Made by a program: the position numbers and the translations under genes. Below the pieces are notes generated by a model. That model was not told the origin of the DNA. It searched no databases and saw only the letters and a list, made by a program, of their open reading frames with translations. 64,000 nt of DNA from Rhynchonema sp. JSB1_4 (taxonomy: Eukaryota; Nematoda; Chromadorea; Monhysterida; Xyalidae), in contig JASAMV010008650.1 in NCBI GenBank assembly GCA_030248065.1, positions 1 to 64,000 of the forward strand, given 5' to 3'. This document shows, in pieces, positions 17,773-29,387 of this stretch; the stretch's first letter is position 1, and the number at the start of each line of letters is the position of its first letter.

Positions 17773-18180
17773 CAGTGTAGTGGCAGGCCCATGTGTGGGA
17801 GGTAAGTATGATGCGGGCGCGGGGTTGGGACCGGAAGCGTTAGAGGTATGATTTTGGTCACCCAAAAAGGCGAAAAAACACCGTTTTTGTGATACAATTT
17901 TGGCCAAAAATTGAGGTAAAATTAGCACTTTTTCAAAATTTTCGCCGAAAATCGCCTAAAAATAGGTATTATGGGCGGGTTTGCGCGCGATTTTTGGGAA
18001 AATAAGGTGGAAAAACAGCGATTTTTGCCTTAAAAAGGCATAAAATTCCTTGTGAGAGGTATGTATGATTTGGAGTTGTGGTGAGAGGTAAGTACTCAAC
18101 CCCCCCAACCCCCCTCGGGTTTTGTGGTAGGTAAGTACTGAGAGGGGGCAACCCCCCCCCCAACCCCTGCCACTACTATG
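17773..18180. mobile_element. hAT-type miniature element, motif GAGGTAAGTA
   Basis: Ends CAGTGTAGTGGCAGG / CCTGCCACTACTATG flanked by the 8-bp direct repeat CCCGTAAT (17765-17772 and 18181-18188). GAGGTAAGTA-type motifs lie on both sides of an AT-rich centre with TTTGCGCGCGATT near 17978-17990. It interrupts a C-rich 'atacagccccc' element that starts near 17703 (TACCGTAAAAACC) and runs to about 18250. Confidence 0.85.
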
Positions 18181-18492
18181 CCCGTAATACAGCCCCCCCA
18201 AAAAGGGTCAGTGAATTAATAGAGCCCTCCCGGAACAGAGCCCCCTATACAGTAGTGTATTAAGGCTTGATAGTGGTGCACAGGTACATTTATGCACGTT
18301 TGTTGTTCGTTCACGGCACATAATACGCCTCTTATTGACGAATAGACACGAATAAATGCTATTACAAGCGAAAAAACATCCTTTCAAGCCCCTTTTTACG
18401 GGTTTTTGCGTGGACGTACATAGGCACTCCTCTCTTTTTTGGCTTTTGTCCTGAAATCTTGTTGACATTTTTCAGCAGCAGAAGTCAGCCAA

Positions 18493-21400
18493 ATGTCGTG
18501 CATCCATTACAAATTCAAAGCTGCGTTGGATTACAAGACGTTGACGGTCGACGGACTTCACATTTCTGTGGCAGATCTGAAACGCGAGATATACGAAAAG
18601 GAGAAGATCGGTCAGAGTGCGTTCGATTTGCAGTTGACCAATGCGCAAACGAAGAAGATCTACACGGATGATTCGGAATTGATTCCGCGCAATTCGAGTG
18701 TGATGGTGCAGCGCCTGCCGTCGGCCAGCGTGCGCAAATTGCCCAAACTCAAGTGTGTTCGGTGATAATGTTATTGTGACGGCACTAACTCGTTCCATAT
18801 GACAAAATTGTCCAAAAAATGTTTTGCTTTTGTTTTAGCTCTAACACCGATCGAAGCGTGGAAGGGTCCGTGCAGCTACCGCGTGCTGTAAGTGTTGGAT
18901 GTTGTGTGCTGTCTAATGTTATGTAGTTGTCATAGTTCATATAACATTAGTTTTTGCTTTTATCCAATTTTACCTGACACGCCATTGCAGCGAATTCTTG
19001 TTTCAGGGCAGCTCTACGCATATGTCCGGATCCGCAGGCGTTTTGTCCGAACGAACGGTACTATTTATTTTCTGGGTTTATAAAATTTTGTAAAGTTGCA
19101 CATTTCATTCATCTTTTGCAGAGCGATCTGACACGAGCCAGCGACATGTCTGAAAAGGAGAAGTTAGAAATGGTGAAAATGATTTCCACAGCGCCCTACG
19201 CTCACGACAAGTAACTGATTTGAATTAATTCCTTCTGGATTGCGAAATATGTGCTCCAAATTTGAGATGCTTCTTATTTTACATTTTTTACAGATACCAA
19301 CGCGGCGGGCACGTTATGGCCGGTCCACCTCCCCCGACCTATGTGTGCACTCGATGTAACAAACCAGGTTTGATTCATTTTGTCAAAGCTATTTTTTGCA
19401 AAAATTCTATCGAAAAAAAAACAAATTACAGGTCATTGGGTTCGCAATTGTCCTGTGATCACGCGCGCAACGACGGGCATACCGTACAGTGAACTGATGG
19501 AGACTACTGCAGATGATAAACAGGCGTACAGATTGCCTAGTGGCAAATACGTTGTGCCGATCATGCATAAGTTAGTTTGTTAATCACCAAATTATGAAAA
19601 ATTCTGGTTCGTGCTCATGCCTCAACGAGGAGATTGTTGACTGAGAAAGGGATGATTATTGTTGTTTCGCTTGTTGTGAACCTTTGTGTGCTTCTATTGA
19701 AGGCTGTGTAACATTGTTGTGCTGTGAAAAAGTACTGGTCGTTAATTGTCACAGTTGCTTCGGTATCAATAATGTCTTCAACTTTACACAAATGTCCCGT
19801 GTGTTGAATAGCCGTTAGTGTCCGTCCTGACAACGAATGTGTAAAAAGAAGAAAATCGGCAAAATAAGTTAACTGCAAGAAACATCTGATTTGAATGTTA
19901 GTTTTATTCCATACTGCTTTTCGTTAAGTTGTCTTCGGGAAATACAATCCCAAATAAAACATGTAACATTCGCTCGCTCTGTGTCATCGAGCGTGGACAA
20001 TCTCAGGTTGGCGTCGACAGTGGGCAAGAAAGAGCGTCGACCGTTCGACGACGACAACCAAGGCAAATTGTCGGGTGCAGCTGCACCGTCTGGTTCGGCA
20101 TCAAATGTCCGGGTACCGACCGAATTGTTGTGCAAACTGTGCAATCAGCTGTTGAACGATGCCGTGCTGCTCGCCTGTTGTGGACACAGCTTCTGTGATG
20201 AGTGCATTCGCGAGAAACTGTTGGGTGCGTCTCAACGGATAGTCGCACTTTTTCGAATTTTGGATTGGCCATTTCAACAGACGCGTGAATAGCTTTAGGT
20301 TCAGGCAGTGCACTTTTGAAAATTTAATTTTATCCAGTGCGTGTTCAATTTGGGAGACCTATTTTAATCAGGTGCTTGCTTGTCGGAGTATGAAGCCAAA
20401 AGGCACTGCAATAGGCAAATAAGCTAAGTTTTTGGATTTTATAAACAGCACAGTTAAGGAAACGGGCTTATTTGACACGATTTTTCGCCATTTGACTCAT
20501 GCGTAACTCCGTGAATTTGGATATGCGATTTCTTTCGGTCTGTCGCGCCGAGCACAGGCGGACTAGGGCTGGGACCTTGTTTGTGGTTTGCTGCGGGACA
20601 GGATAGGATTGTCCGATCTGGGAGGCTAAGCAGTTTTTGACCTGCTTAGTCCTGGGATCAACCCCCAACGCTATTTTTTTGGTATTTAATGGCAAAATTA
20701 TGAAAAAAGTGTTGAATTCATAAAGTGCGGGTGGGGTGTGGTGCTCATTGCGCCCCCAAATCCGCATGGTGTACGCCCCAGTGTTTCAGTTCAAGGCTTG
20801 TTCTGAAAAATAAATTTTTTTATTCTGACACAGCTTCGTTTAAAATGCATGATTCTAGGATCCTTGTTTCTGGATCCAGAAACTGTCCAATCCAATAGTT
20901 CAGCTTCAATAACAAGTCGGGACACAGTACAACAAAAATTGCGCTAAATCTCTACGTCATTTCAGAATCGGACAATCGCGAGTGCCCGAATTGTCACGAG
21001 AAGAACGTCAGTCTGGATTCGTTGCTGCCAAACGTCTCTGTTCGGCAAGCGGTTATAAACTTCAGGTGGGAAATAATTGTTCTTTCAATAGGTAGGCATC
21101 TTCATCTGAAAAACCTCACATTTTTCAGAAATCAGACGGGTTACGCGCACGTTCGCGTCAACAAACCGGAACAATCTTACAAGTCGGTGCCGACCGCTCA
21201 AGATATGATGGTGATCAAACTGATCAATAAGAGTAAGAGTGCAGCCGGACAGTCAACCGGACCGGACATACCCGTGGAGGGGGCTGGTGGGACACGACAA
21301 CAACACAGTCAGCCATCACACAATCAGGTTGGGGGATACGGCCACCATTTGCAAGTCGCCATGTTCTTCGCAGTCTGTGAGTTCATTCTACATCCTAAAC

Positions 21401-24400
21401 GCAGTTGTTTGCAGAGTTTTCGTGACGCGATGGCAGCTTTGTCTCAGATCAGACATCCGACACCAGCTGCTCCGGTTGCTGTCGCTACACCTCCGGTACG
21501 TTGCTGAGCTTGACCGACTGCACACCATACAGTAAAATTAACTTCGTGAGAAGTTGTCACTTCACAAATTATGATGGTCGTTTATTGCGCAGGAACAGCA
21601 TGTTGCACAGCCACAGCATGTTCAACAACAACACGTGCTACAACAACAGCCAGCACCAGTCGCGATCGAGTCTGGCCCGACAGATGATGCACTAGCCGAT
21701 CAAGCTTGTGGCATCTTCGAACCGTCCAAGGCACTGGACACAAGTGTTGAGTCAGCGGACAGCATTCCGCATGTGCAGGTACGGGTGGGTGTTGCTAGTA
21801 GTTAAACCGTTTTTACCAGAAGACGTTGCGTGTTTCATTTGGTGTGCTTATCGAATTGGCAGCTCTCAACATGTCATATGTGTGACATTCGAAATCATTG
21901 AGACTGAACCATGGTCCTGATGACACTTTGCGCGGCACGCTGTCTGAATGTGTTTCGGGCAGTTGGGTGCGGAAAATGGCAATTCAGCGCGTGTACGACA
22001 CACTTTGGTTTTCAATGTCATGGAATTTTCAATCACGCACTGTGAACAATGATTTTACTCGTCATCACCATTGCTAATTGGTTGCAGCCACCGCCGAACG
22101 TGCCCCCGATGGTGAGTGTGCCATCAGACACGTCACAGGCGTCATCTGCTATTGTGTTGTCGTCGACCAGCTCGAGCTCAGTGCAACCCCCGGGTGTGAC
22201 ACCCCCTCTGGCCAGTGTGCCCCTGCCTGGAATGCCCATCAGCTATCCACCACCACACATTGCGCCCGCCATCAATATGCAACAAATGTGAGTCGGCTGT
22301 TTGAACTTAGGGATTGTATTTTGTTTTGTTGCACATAAGGCAATAATCACTGCGGTATCGAAAGCTGTGTCGCGTGCTTGTCTCTTCACAAAACGTTTGA
22401 TCGTGCTCTCAAACGGTGTTCATTGTTGTTTTATGGGAAACCATCGCTAGAATCCGAGCTCAGATTACTAGTTGCGCCAGACCTAATAATCCTCATTTTT
22501 TCTGATGTTTTGGCAGAGCCAGGCTTTGAGAAATTTACGACAGTTGCCTCTCACTAGCCGTTAGCCGACGTATAGTCCAGCCACGAACTCATGAGACGAC
22601 TAATTTTGAAGTTGACATGAACGGATCCAATAATGTTCCGGTTCCACGTATTTTCGGAAATGAAAGAAGGAGAAATGCATGTATTTTTTTAAAAACACGC
22701 TCTCCACCTCGGTGCGTCAATTCCTTTTTGACTCCCAAAACATTTGTGTGTTGAACGATGTTGCTGTTCGCGCAAGCACGCAACAATTTGAGGTCAGCCA
22801 GCTGGAACTTGTCATCATGTCTCTCGGCCCAATCTCTTTCTTTTGTTTGCGAAAACCCGAGTAACCGGCGCATTTTAGAATATGGCCAAGCAAGCTTTAA
22901 AATGAGGCGTCTCATGAGCACGTGGCTGGACTATACAGTACGTAGGTGCAGTATAAAAGTTTCCATCGTGTATCTCACGCTCTATGTTGTGGAATTTTTG
23001 TCCAGTTTGATTTTGCATATTCTAGTTACTACGATTATTACTATATCCCGTCGTATTACCGAGGTCGGAGACCCAGTCGATTCAGCAAACCATACCACAT
23101 CAAACGGAAACGTTTCAGGTTGATAGTTCTGAAGGGGTGACGGACTTGGGGATTGGGAGAGAAGGGTGCAGTTTATCTGTGTCCACTGTTCGTCATGCGT
23201 TGTGGACAGGAAGACGGTTTCCATTCGGGAATGAATGTCGAAAATTAATAATTTTAAACACCATCTGGTTTTAGTCCGTCTTGTTGCAGATACAACACGG
23301 CGCCACCGCCTTTGCCGGGCGTGGTCTCACTCGGCCAACCCCCACCACCAGGGGTCATCAGCTCGAAGGTGCCTCGTCCGGCTGCACCCCCTGGTGAAGT
23401 GTCTTACACCCAACCACCACCGCAGCATCACACTGCGCCACCGGGGTAAGACCGTCTTTTTGGACTTTTTGATATTTGCAGCGAGCTTAAAGAATATTTT
23501 GCAGGGTTCAACTATCATCGAGCGCTAGTGCCGGCAACATTGCACCCGTGCATGACGTTTGGGCGGAATTTCTGGCTCGAAAAGATCGGAAGAAGGAACA
23601 GGTACAATATTTATTCTTGTTCAGGATGTTTCTCGCAACGTTCGTACAAAACTGTGTTTAGGAGAAGGCGAAACAACAGCGCAAATCGACGAAAAGCAGC
23701 AAACGTAGCAGCAAGAAGGACAGACGCAGCGCGTCCCGGTCATCGAGTGCCAGTGAAAGTGACGCGTCACGCAGTTCGGATGAGTCACGATCACCAAGTC
23801 GCAGTCGGTGGGTTGGATGTTTTCTGTCATTTGGTTAAGGTTGAGACGAGGTTTCGTTCGTTTCAATAGAATTCTGATGGTAGACGTGCAGTAGGTCGAA
23901 AGAAGGACAATATTCAACGGGTCAGGTGTCACAGAGCAAGCACCCAAGCAGCAACCCCCACCATTGACAATGTTTTGCAGCAGTCGTTCGCGTCACGGCT
24001 ATCGTTCATCGAAGCGTGGTCGCAATCGATCGACATCCTACGACAGTGCTGCATCCCGCAGTCGGTCACCCAAAGACAGACATCGAAGTCGACGTCAATC
24101 GCAGTCACCCGATCGGGAGCAGTGGCTGCGACACGCACATCGCATGTCGAAGGCACATCATCACGACAGGAGGAGGGGACACAGGGAACGATCGCCGCAT
24201 GATTGGTACTGGGGAGGGCGGTTGTTGTTTTTGTGTCGAACAAAGTTATTCCTCTTGATATTTCATGCTGTTCGTAACATGCCGCGTTTCGTGCCGCAAC
24301 AAGTTTCAGTATCAACAAGATACGTACATGAATTTGAAAGGAGAAACACGTACACTTGCCTAAACTAACTGAGCAAACACAGCCATTCTTGCACGGCGAC

Positions 24401-27400
24401 AGGTACATAATCGCTGGTTCCAACAAGCGCGGTGACCGTGCCCCGCCACCCTACGCCCCCGCCCACCCAGCTGCAATGGCATACCCGCCTGCTGTCCGAC
24501 CTGCGTATCCACCTGGACATTACAATTACCCGCCGCCGGGCTATCCTGCTACTTATGGCTTGAATGGTTTGTATTTTTCTAGTTTCCAGCATCATTGAGG
24601 TCGTTTCGTATATCGTGTACATGTGTTAATACGTTAATTCATAACAGTTGTAAGTGCATTTTGGATAGATTTTCGTGGCCAGAGCACACTGAAGGAAGAT
24701 CACAATCTACAGCAACACTACGCCAACACGGGCCCGATTTCGGAGGTGGCAGATTAGTGCAACATTCAGTCGTGGCTGCTGATTTGGGAAATGTTGTACA
24801 TTGTAGAATACAAAAGGGCGCATGAGAATTTTTTCTTTCTTGTCGCTTTGCAACCACACCGAAATCGGGCTCGTGTTGGCGTAGTTCGCCTGTTTTGTGC
24901 GATTTCATTGAGAAACACAAAACATTTATTTGAATTTCAGCGGCGCCTGGTGTGCCACCCAGTGCAATGATCGCGCCACAGCGATTCCCGGGGACACATG
25001 GCGTGACTGGGTTTGATGCATCAACCCATCCCAGGCATCATAGAGGTAGGGCTGTGCAATGGTGTCGCTGGGAAATCAAAGTCAGGGTACCGGATACCCA
25101 AAATCCAAAAATTTCCGATACCGGATATCCAAAATGAAAAATCTCGGATATTAGGGGGTTGCCTGCCAAAATAAAAAATCTCGGATACCCTGAGGGTGTC
25201 CAAAAAAGCTGTATTTGTTAGAGGAAAATTGAGCAAAATCGCTGTTCGACAGGCTAATCTCGGTTATTTTGGGGGATTTGTTTGCGCGAGCAAGCGATTT
25301 TTACCATTTTGGAGGTAAAGAATGATCAAATTTTATTGTTTTCGGAAAATTTTGGGGTCGGATATCCCTGGACAAAAAGTCAGGATACCGATGCCCCCGG
25401 ATGAAAAAATAAATGGGCTGGGGGACCATTTGAAAATAACCATAACGACTGCTTGAACATCTTTCGTAACTTCTGTTCAGATTACGGTAATGGCGGCGGG
25501 TATTACGGTGGCCGAGGCGGCAGTCGACATCACGAACGACGTCGATCCCGATCGCCACGTACGGCGAGTCGATCACCGATGCCGAGGAATAGGTCGAAAT
25601 CGATGGATAGGACACGACGGTCGAATGAGCCAACGCCGACCAAACAACGCACACCCAGGGAAAAGGTGGAGGTGCGCAACAAATGTTCTTGTAGGAATGT
25701 TGTGATTTGTTTCTGATGTTACCATCGATTAGGCTTAGGCTTGCCACTTCAGGTCGTCGCAGTTGACTTACGTATTTTATCACACCGATGCAACAGAAAG
25801 TTATTATTTCGGGATGGCCTCAGTATCACCAAAGATAAGCACCGTAATATTTCCAAAAATAATTACATACAACTGCGACAGGCACCACCGAAAGACGAGA
25901 ACCTGCTGCCGGAAGGCGACGTGCAGAATGTCGAGCTGGTGGAGGAAAATGCGAAAAAGAAGGAAAAGGGCGAGAAAAAGAAGAAAAAGAGGACCAGCAC
26001 TGATGGCGCAACACCTGTTTCGGAGAAGAAATCTAAAAAGAAGAAACTATCCGAATCCGAATCGACGCCAAAAACGAAGAAACGCAAGAAATCCACAGCC
26101 GCCACCGATCAGAACACTGCTCCTCCGCCTGAGAAAGTAGTGGAAGTGAAGAAGGAGATAGAGAAGTCCGATGTGATCATGCCTGTTGCGAAGGAGTCTG
26201 AATCGACGAGTGAGGCCATCAAAAAGGAGGAGCCAGTTATTAAGAAAGGTAGAGCTTTTTTCGTTCTGGACAATTTTAGGCCATTTTTGAAAAATTGTTT
26301 TCCATCTTTCGACAACAGCTGCTGTGGAAAACCTTCTATAGTAAATTTCCTAATTCGCTGCCGTGCAGTGTGGTGCGCCCCATAGTTAATGTCCAAATCT
26401 AAACCCGAAAATCAACTTTTGAATCATTCGGACAGCAAACACACACGCACCTTGCCAGCCGGCCAGGCTGCTGTGCGCAATGTTTCAGAACTGCGCGTGG
26501 TTGGCGCTCGGGTTTAGACGCGGACATTAACTATGGGGCGTATTTTAGTGCACGTCAATGAATTTAGAAATTTGCTATATGCACAGCTGCCCTGCTCTTG
26601 CAGCGACTTTGGTGCTCCAGGTGTTGAACTGTGATCTTTTGAATTTACTGTTTGTTCGAATCGTCCAATGTTTCAGAGTCAACCTCAACGAGCAAAGTGC
26701 CTGATAGCAGCACATCCAGTAGTAAAGTCACGAAAGAGGGGCCACAAGAACAGCCAGCAGTCGACCCGACAGCGAGCAAGGACGATGACATTTTCAAACT
26801 CGAACCGGTCCAACAACAAGCAGCACCACAAGCACGTCCAAGTCGATCGACCGAAGCGCGCGAGCGACAACCGACGCCGCCCATTGGTGAGGAGGAAATG
26901 CCGGCCGCATTGTTGGTGGACAAGGTCGAGCCGGTCGAAGTCGACGAACTGAAACCTGGCAGACGCGGAAAGGAGAAGAAAATGGTTAAGAAATGCGATT
27001 GAATGAATCGATGGCCATGATAAATGTTTTAACAGAAATATATAATAATTTGCGTGTTGCAGTCGTACAAAGGCAAAGAGTCGCAGGAGAGTGACGATGA
27101 GGACGAGACGGACAAAGAAGAGCAGGACGAAGAAACCAAGAGGAGGGAATTGAAGAAAAAGAAGAAACACAAGCATCATAAAGACAAGAAGTCGAAGAAG
27201 GCGAAGAAGCACAAACGCAGACACAGTCGATCGCCGGAACGCAAAAAGCACAGACGACATCGCAAGGGCACTCAGGAGTCGGACGAGGAGAAGTCGAGGT
27301 CGGAACACGATGAACCTGGTCAGTGCGTTTGGTTATTGGTTGGAATTCGGACTTGGTTTGCCATAACACCCAATCGTGGTCTCAGCGCGACTGAGCTTGA

Positions 27401-28785
27401 TAGCAAATGGTTGGGTGTGTTGCCTTAGTTGATCTAAAATTACTTTGTTAGTTGCCTAAAATCAATAATAATCTTGTCCTGTCACAGGGCCGTCCAAACG
27501 CCGCGAGACAGACGCATCACTCGGTCACCAACAGAAGCAGTCCGACAGCAAAGAGCTGCCCAAGTCATCAAAAACGCCGGAAAAAGCGGAGAGAGACCAT
27601 CGGGAATTGTCCTCGAAAAGGTCGGTTGAGAAAGATAGTCGGGAGCGAAAGAGCACCAAATCTCGTTCGCCCGTCGACAAACCACCCAGCAGACACACAC
27701 GCACGCCATCGGGCGAGGACAAACCGGACAGTCAGCCGGATCGAGACAGTTACCTGGACAGTGGGAAATTCGAGGGAAAGAGAAAGATCAAAATGGATTT
27801 GGTCGATGCACCGACGGTGGACACTTTGGCCGACATTGTGATGCCTGAGCCTGAACCACAAAGGGAATCTACCAAGAAGAGACTCGGCAAGAAGAAGGAG
27901 ACCGAGAGGGCCAGACAGGACAGTGGCGAACCAGGTATGGGAAATGAGATACACATTGTGCTCCGGTCCGTCAGCGCTTGTTTTATTTTCTCTGTCACAC
28001 GTACGGCGTTATCACGATATTGACCTATTGTATAACATCAACGTTACAAACGTTTTCCCAGCGTCACTAGACTTTGTGATTCCGTCATTAATGTGGTTTT
28101 TGGATCGAACTCTTGAACCATCGCCATGCGAAGGAAAACGAAAGAAACCAGCGACATCTATGTGACAAACCTCATCCTATTTCAGATTCAGTGTTCGTTT
28201 CGACACGCAAACAACAACGCCAAGTCAGTCTGGCGCATGATGACACGCCCGATCCACCCGAAGCATTCGAAAAACGGCAGGTCACCAAGGAGGGCCGACA
28301 TATTCAGATCACGTTCAATAGTGATGCCAAAACTGGTAGGTTTGACAGGCTGTACACACATGCTTGTTGTTATTTCGTACGAATGACTTACTTTTCAATT
28401 AGTTCTGGCAAAATGAAAGATATGAAGCGTTATTTTTTGTTACGCTGGTTCCCACCTTGCATGCTTCGGAATAAGACAGTAGGTGGTGTTAATTACTAGC
28501 AGAATAACTGTACAAGTAACATAATTGATGCTTTTGTCCAAAATCTGGAAAAGTTTTCAATCGCGGTTTTGTGTTGCAATAAAACCGTGTCAGATTGTGA
28601 AACATTACAAAATTTCCCATTTTTTGTCAGGCAAACGTACGTTGTCGTCTGGTTCACTGGGTTCTGGCTACGCGGGCCGGCCTTTGGCGATGGACCTGGA
28701 GTCCGATCAGAGTGCAACGCGTGGTGGCCGAGCACCTGTGCGATTACAATGGAAGACAACGGGCAAATTACGACGATTGTCCTAG
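18493..28785 (+). CDS. RBBP6: RBBP6/SNAMA-type E3 ubiquitin ligase, 26 exons, 1504 aa
   Basis: Exons (all phases agree): 18493-18761, 18839-18887, 19007-19057, 19122-19210, 19294-19367, 19432-19570, 20007-20224, 20966-21065, 21129-21327, 21415-21495, 21593-21778, 22088-22287, 23026-23118, 23290-23445, 23505-23601, 23662-23807, 23981-24205, 24403-24566, 24941-25045, 25481-25671, 25882-26248, 26677-26984, 27063-27318, 27488-27934, 28186-28335, 28631-28785. The N-terminus (1-80) is the ubiquitin-like DWNN domain (MSCIHYKF, TVDGLHIS). A CCHC zinc knuckle follows (C171, C174, H179, C184), then a RING/U-box finger (C266, C269, C282, C287, C290, C303, C306). The rest is Gln/Pro-rich, then RS-rich (about 670-770), then Lys/Glu-rich. 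Family members are nuclear ligases tied to mRNA 3'-end cleavage and p53 control. The ATG follows a TTTTTCAG acceptor at 18473, so the leader is spliced or trans-spliced. Introns carry several miniature elements without breaking the frame. Confidence 0.92.
22571..22935. mobile_element. miniature inverted-repeat element in RBBP6 intron 12
   Basis: Ends TATAGTCCAGCCACG...CTCATGAGACG and its inverse form a roughly 30-bp inverted repeat. A diverged copy in the opposite orientation lies at 51511-51885. No ORF of note. Confidence 0.7.
24717..24885. mobile_element. 169-bp miniature inverted-repeat element in RBBP6 intron 18
   Basis: Ends ACTACGCCAACACGGGCCCG and its inverse (roughly 27-bp inverted repeat through CCGAAATCGGGC). 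A second full copy lies at 51972-52150 and one end at about 47238-47310. Confidence 0.75.
25059..25430. mobile_element. eroded hAT-type element, motif CCGGATACCC, in RBBP6 intron 19
   Basis: Left end CAATGGTGTCGCTGG resembles the 15926-16247 family. GGATA(C/T)CC motifs lie on both sides of an AT-rich centre with TTTGCGCGAGCAAGCG near 25282. The right end is not recognisable. Confidence 0.5.
26376..26540. mobile_element. 165-bp miniature inverted-repeat element in RBBP6 intron 21
   Basis: Ends CGCCCCATAGTTAATGTCC and its inverse GGACATTAACTATGGGGCG at 26522-26540, a perfect 19-bp inverted repeat, with a further TCTAAACCCG/CGGGTTTAGA match inside. Target duplication unclear. Confidence 0.7.
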
Positions 28786-29387
28786 TTTTCTTGTCCTTTA
28801 TGAAATTTTGATGAAACGAAGCCTTGATAATACTGATAGATGTTTCAGTCAGTTTTGAATACTGCTGAGTTTCGGTAATACTACTGTTACGCCTTAATCG
28901 GGTTCTGTACTATAGATTCGACGGTTCTTGCTTTGCTTTTTTTTGTTGTTTCGGCACACAATATTGTTTCCTACCCCCGCTCATCTTGTCCGATGTTATT
29001 TGAGAACTGTACATGTTGTTTGTATTTAGTTTTCTAAAATTTGGATAATCAGTTGTCGTTGTTTTTTGATTGCTTTTGTTTGGTTTCGTTGTGATCGGTG
29101 TGTCTTTATTCCTCTTTTGTATCGAAATCCGAGTTATCGAGAAATAAAATACAAAACCCAAATATTGATGTGTTGTTGTTTTCGATGACGTTTCACCGTG
29201 TTGATCGGATACGCCTGTAGAAATATACAGGGAAAATACCTCAGCGTTCATCTGACTGCGTTGCTGATGTTATTTTTCATATTAACTTCAGAATCTGAAC
29301 TCTTGGCTTTCCTGCGTCCGGTCGGACAGAATTTTTGTCGGAAATTTTGCGCGACCCGCAGTGTTGAATTTTGGAGTCCATTTCTAA
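28786..29387. other. RBBP6 3' region and FCP1 upstream region
   Basis: About 600 bases between two same-strand genes. GAAATAAAATAC near 29139-29150 offers an AATAAA for RBBP6 about 355 bases after its stop. I see no TATA box before FCP1. Confidence 0.45.
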
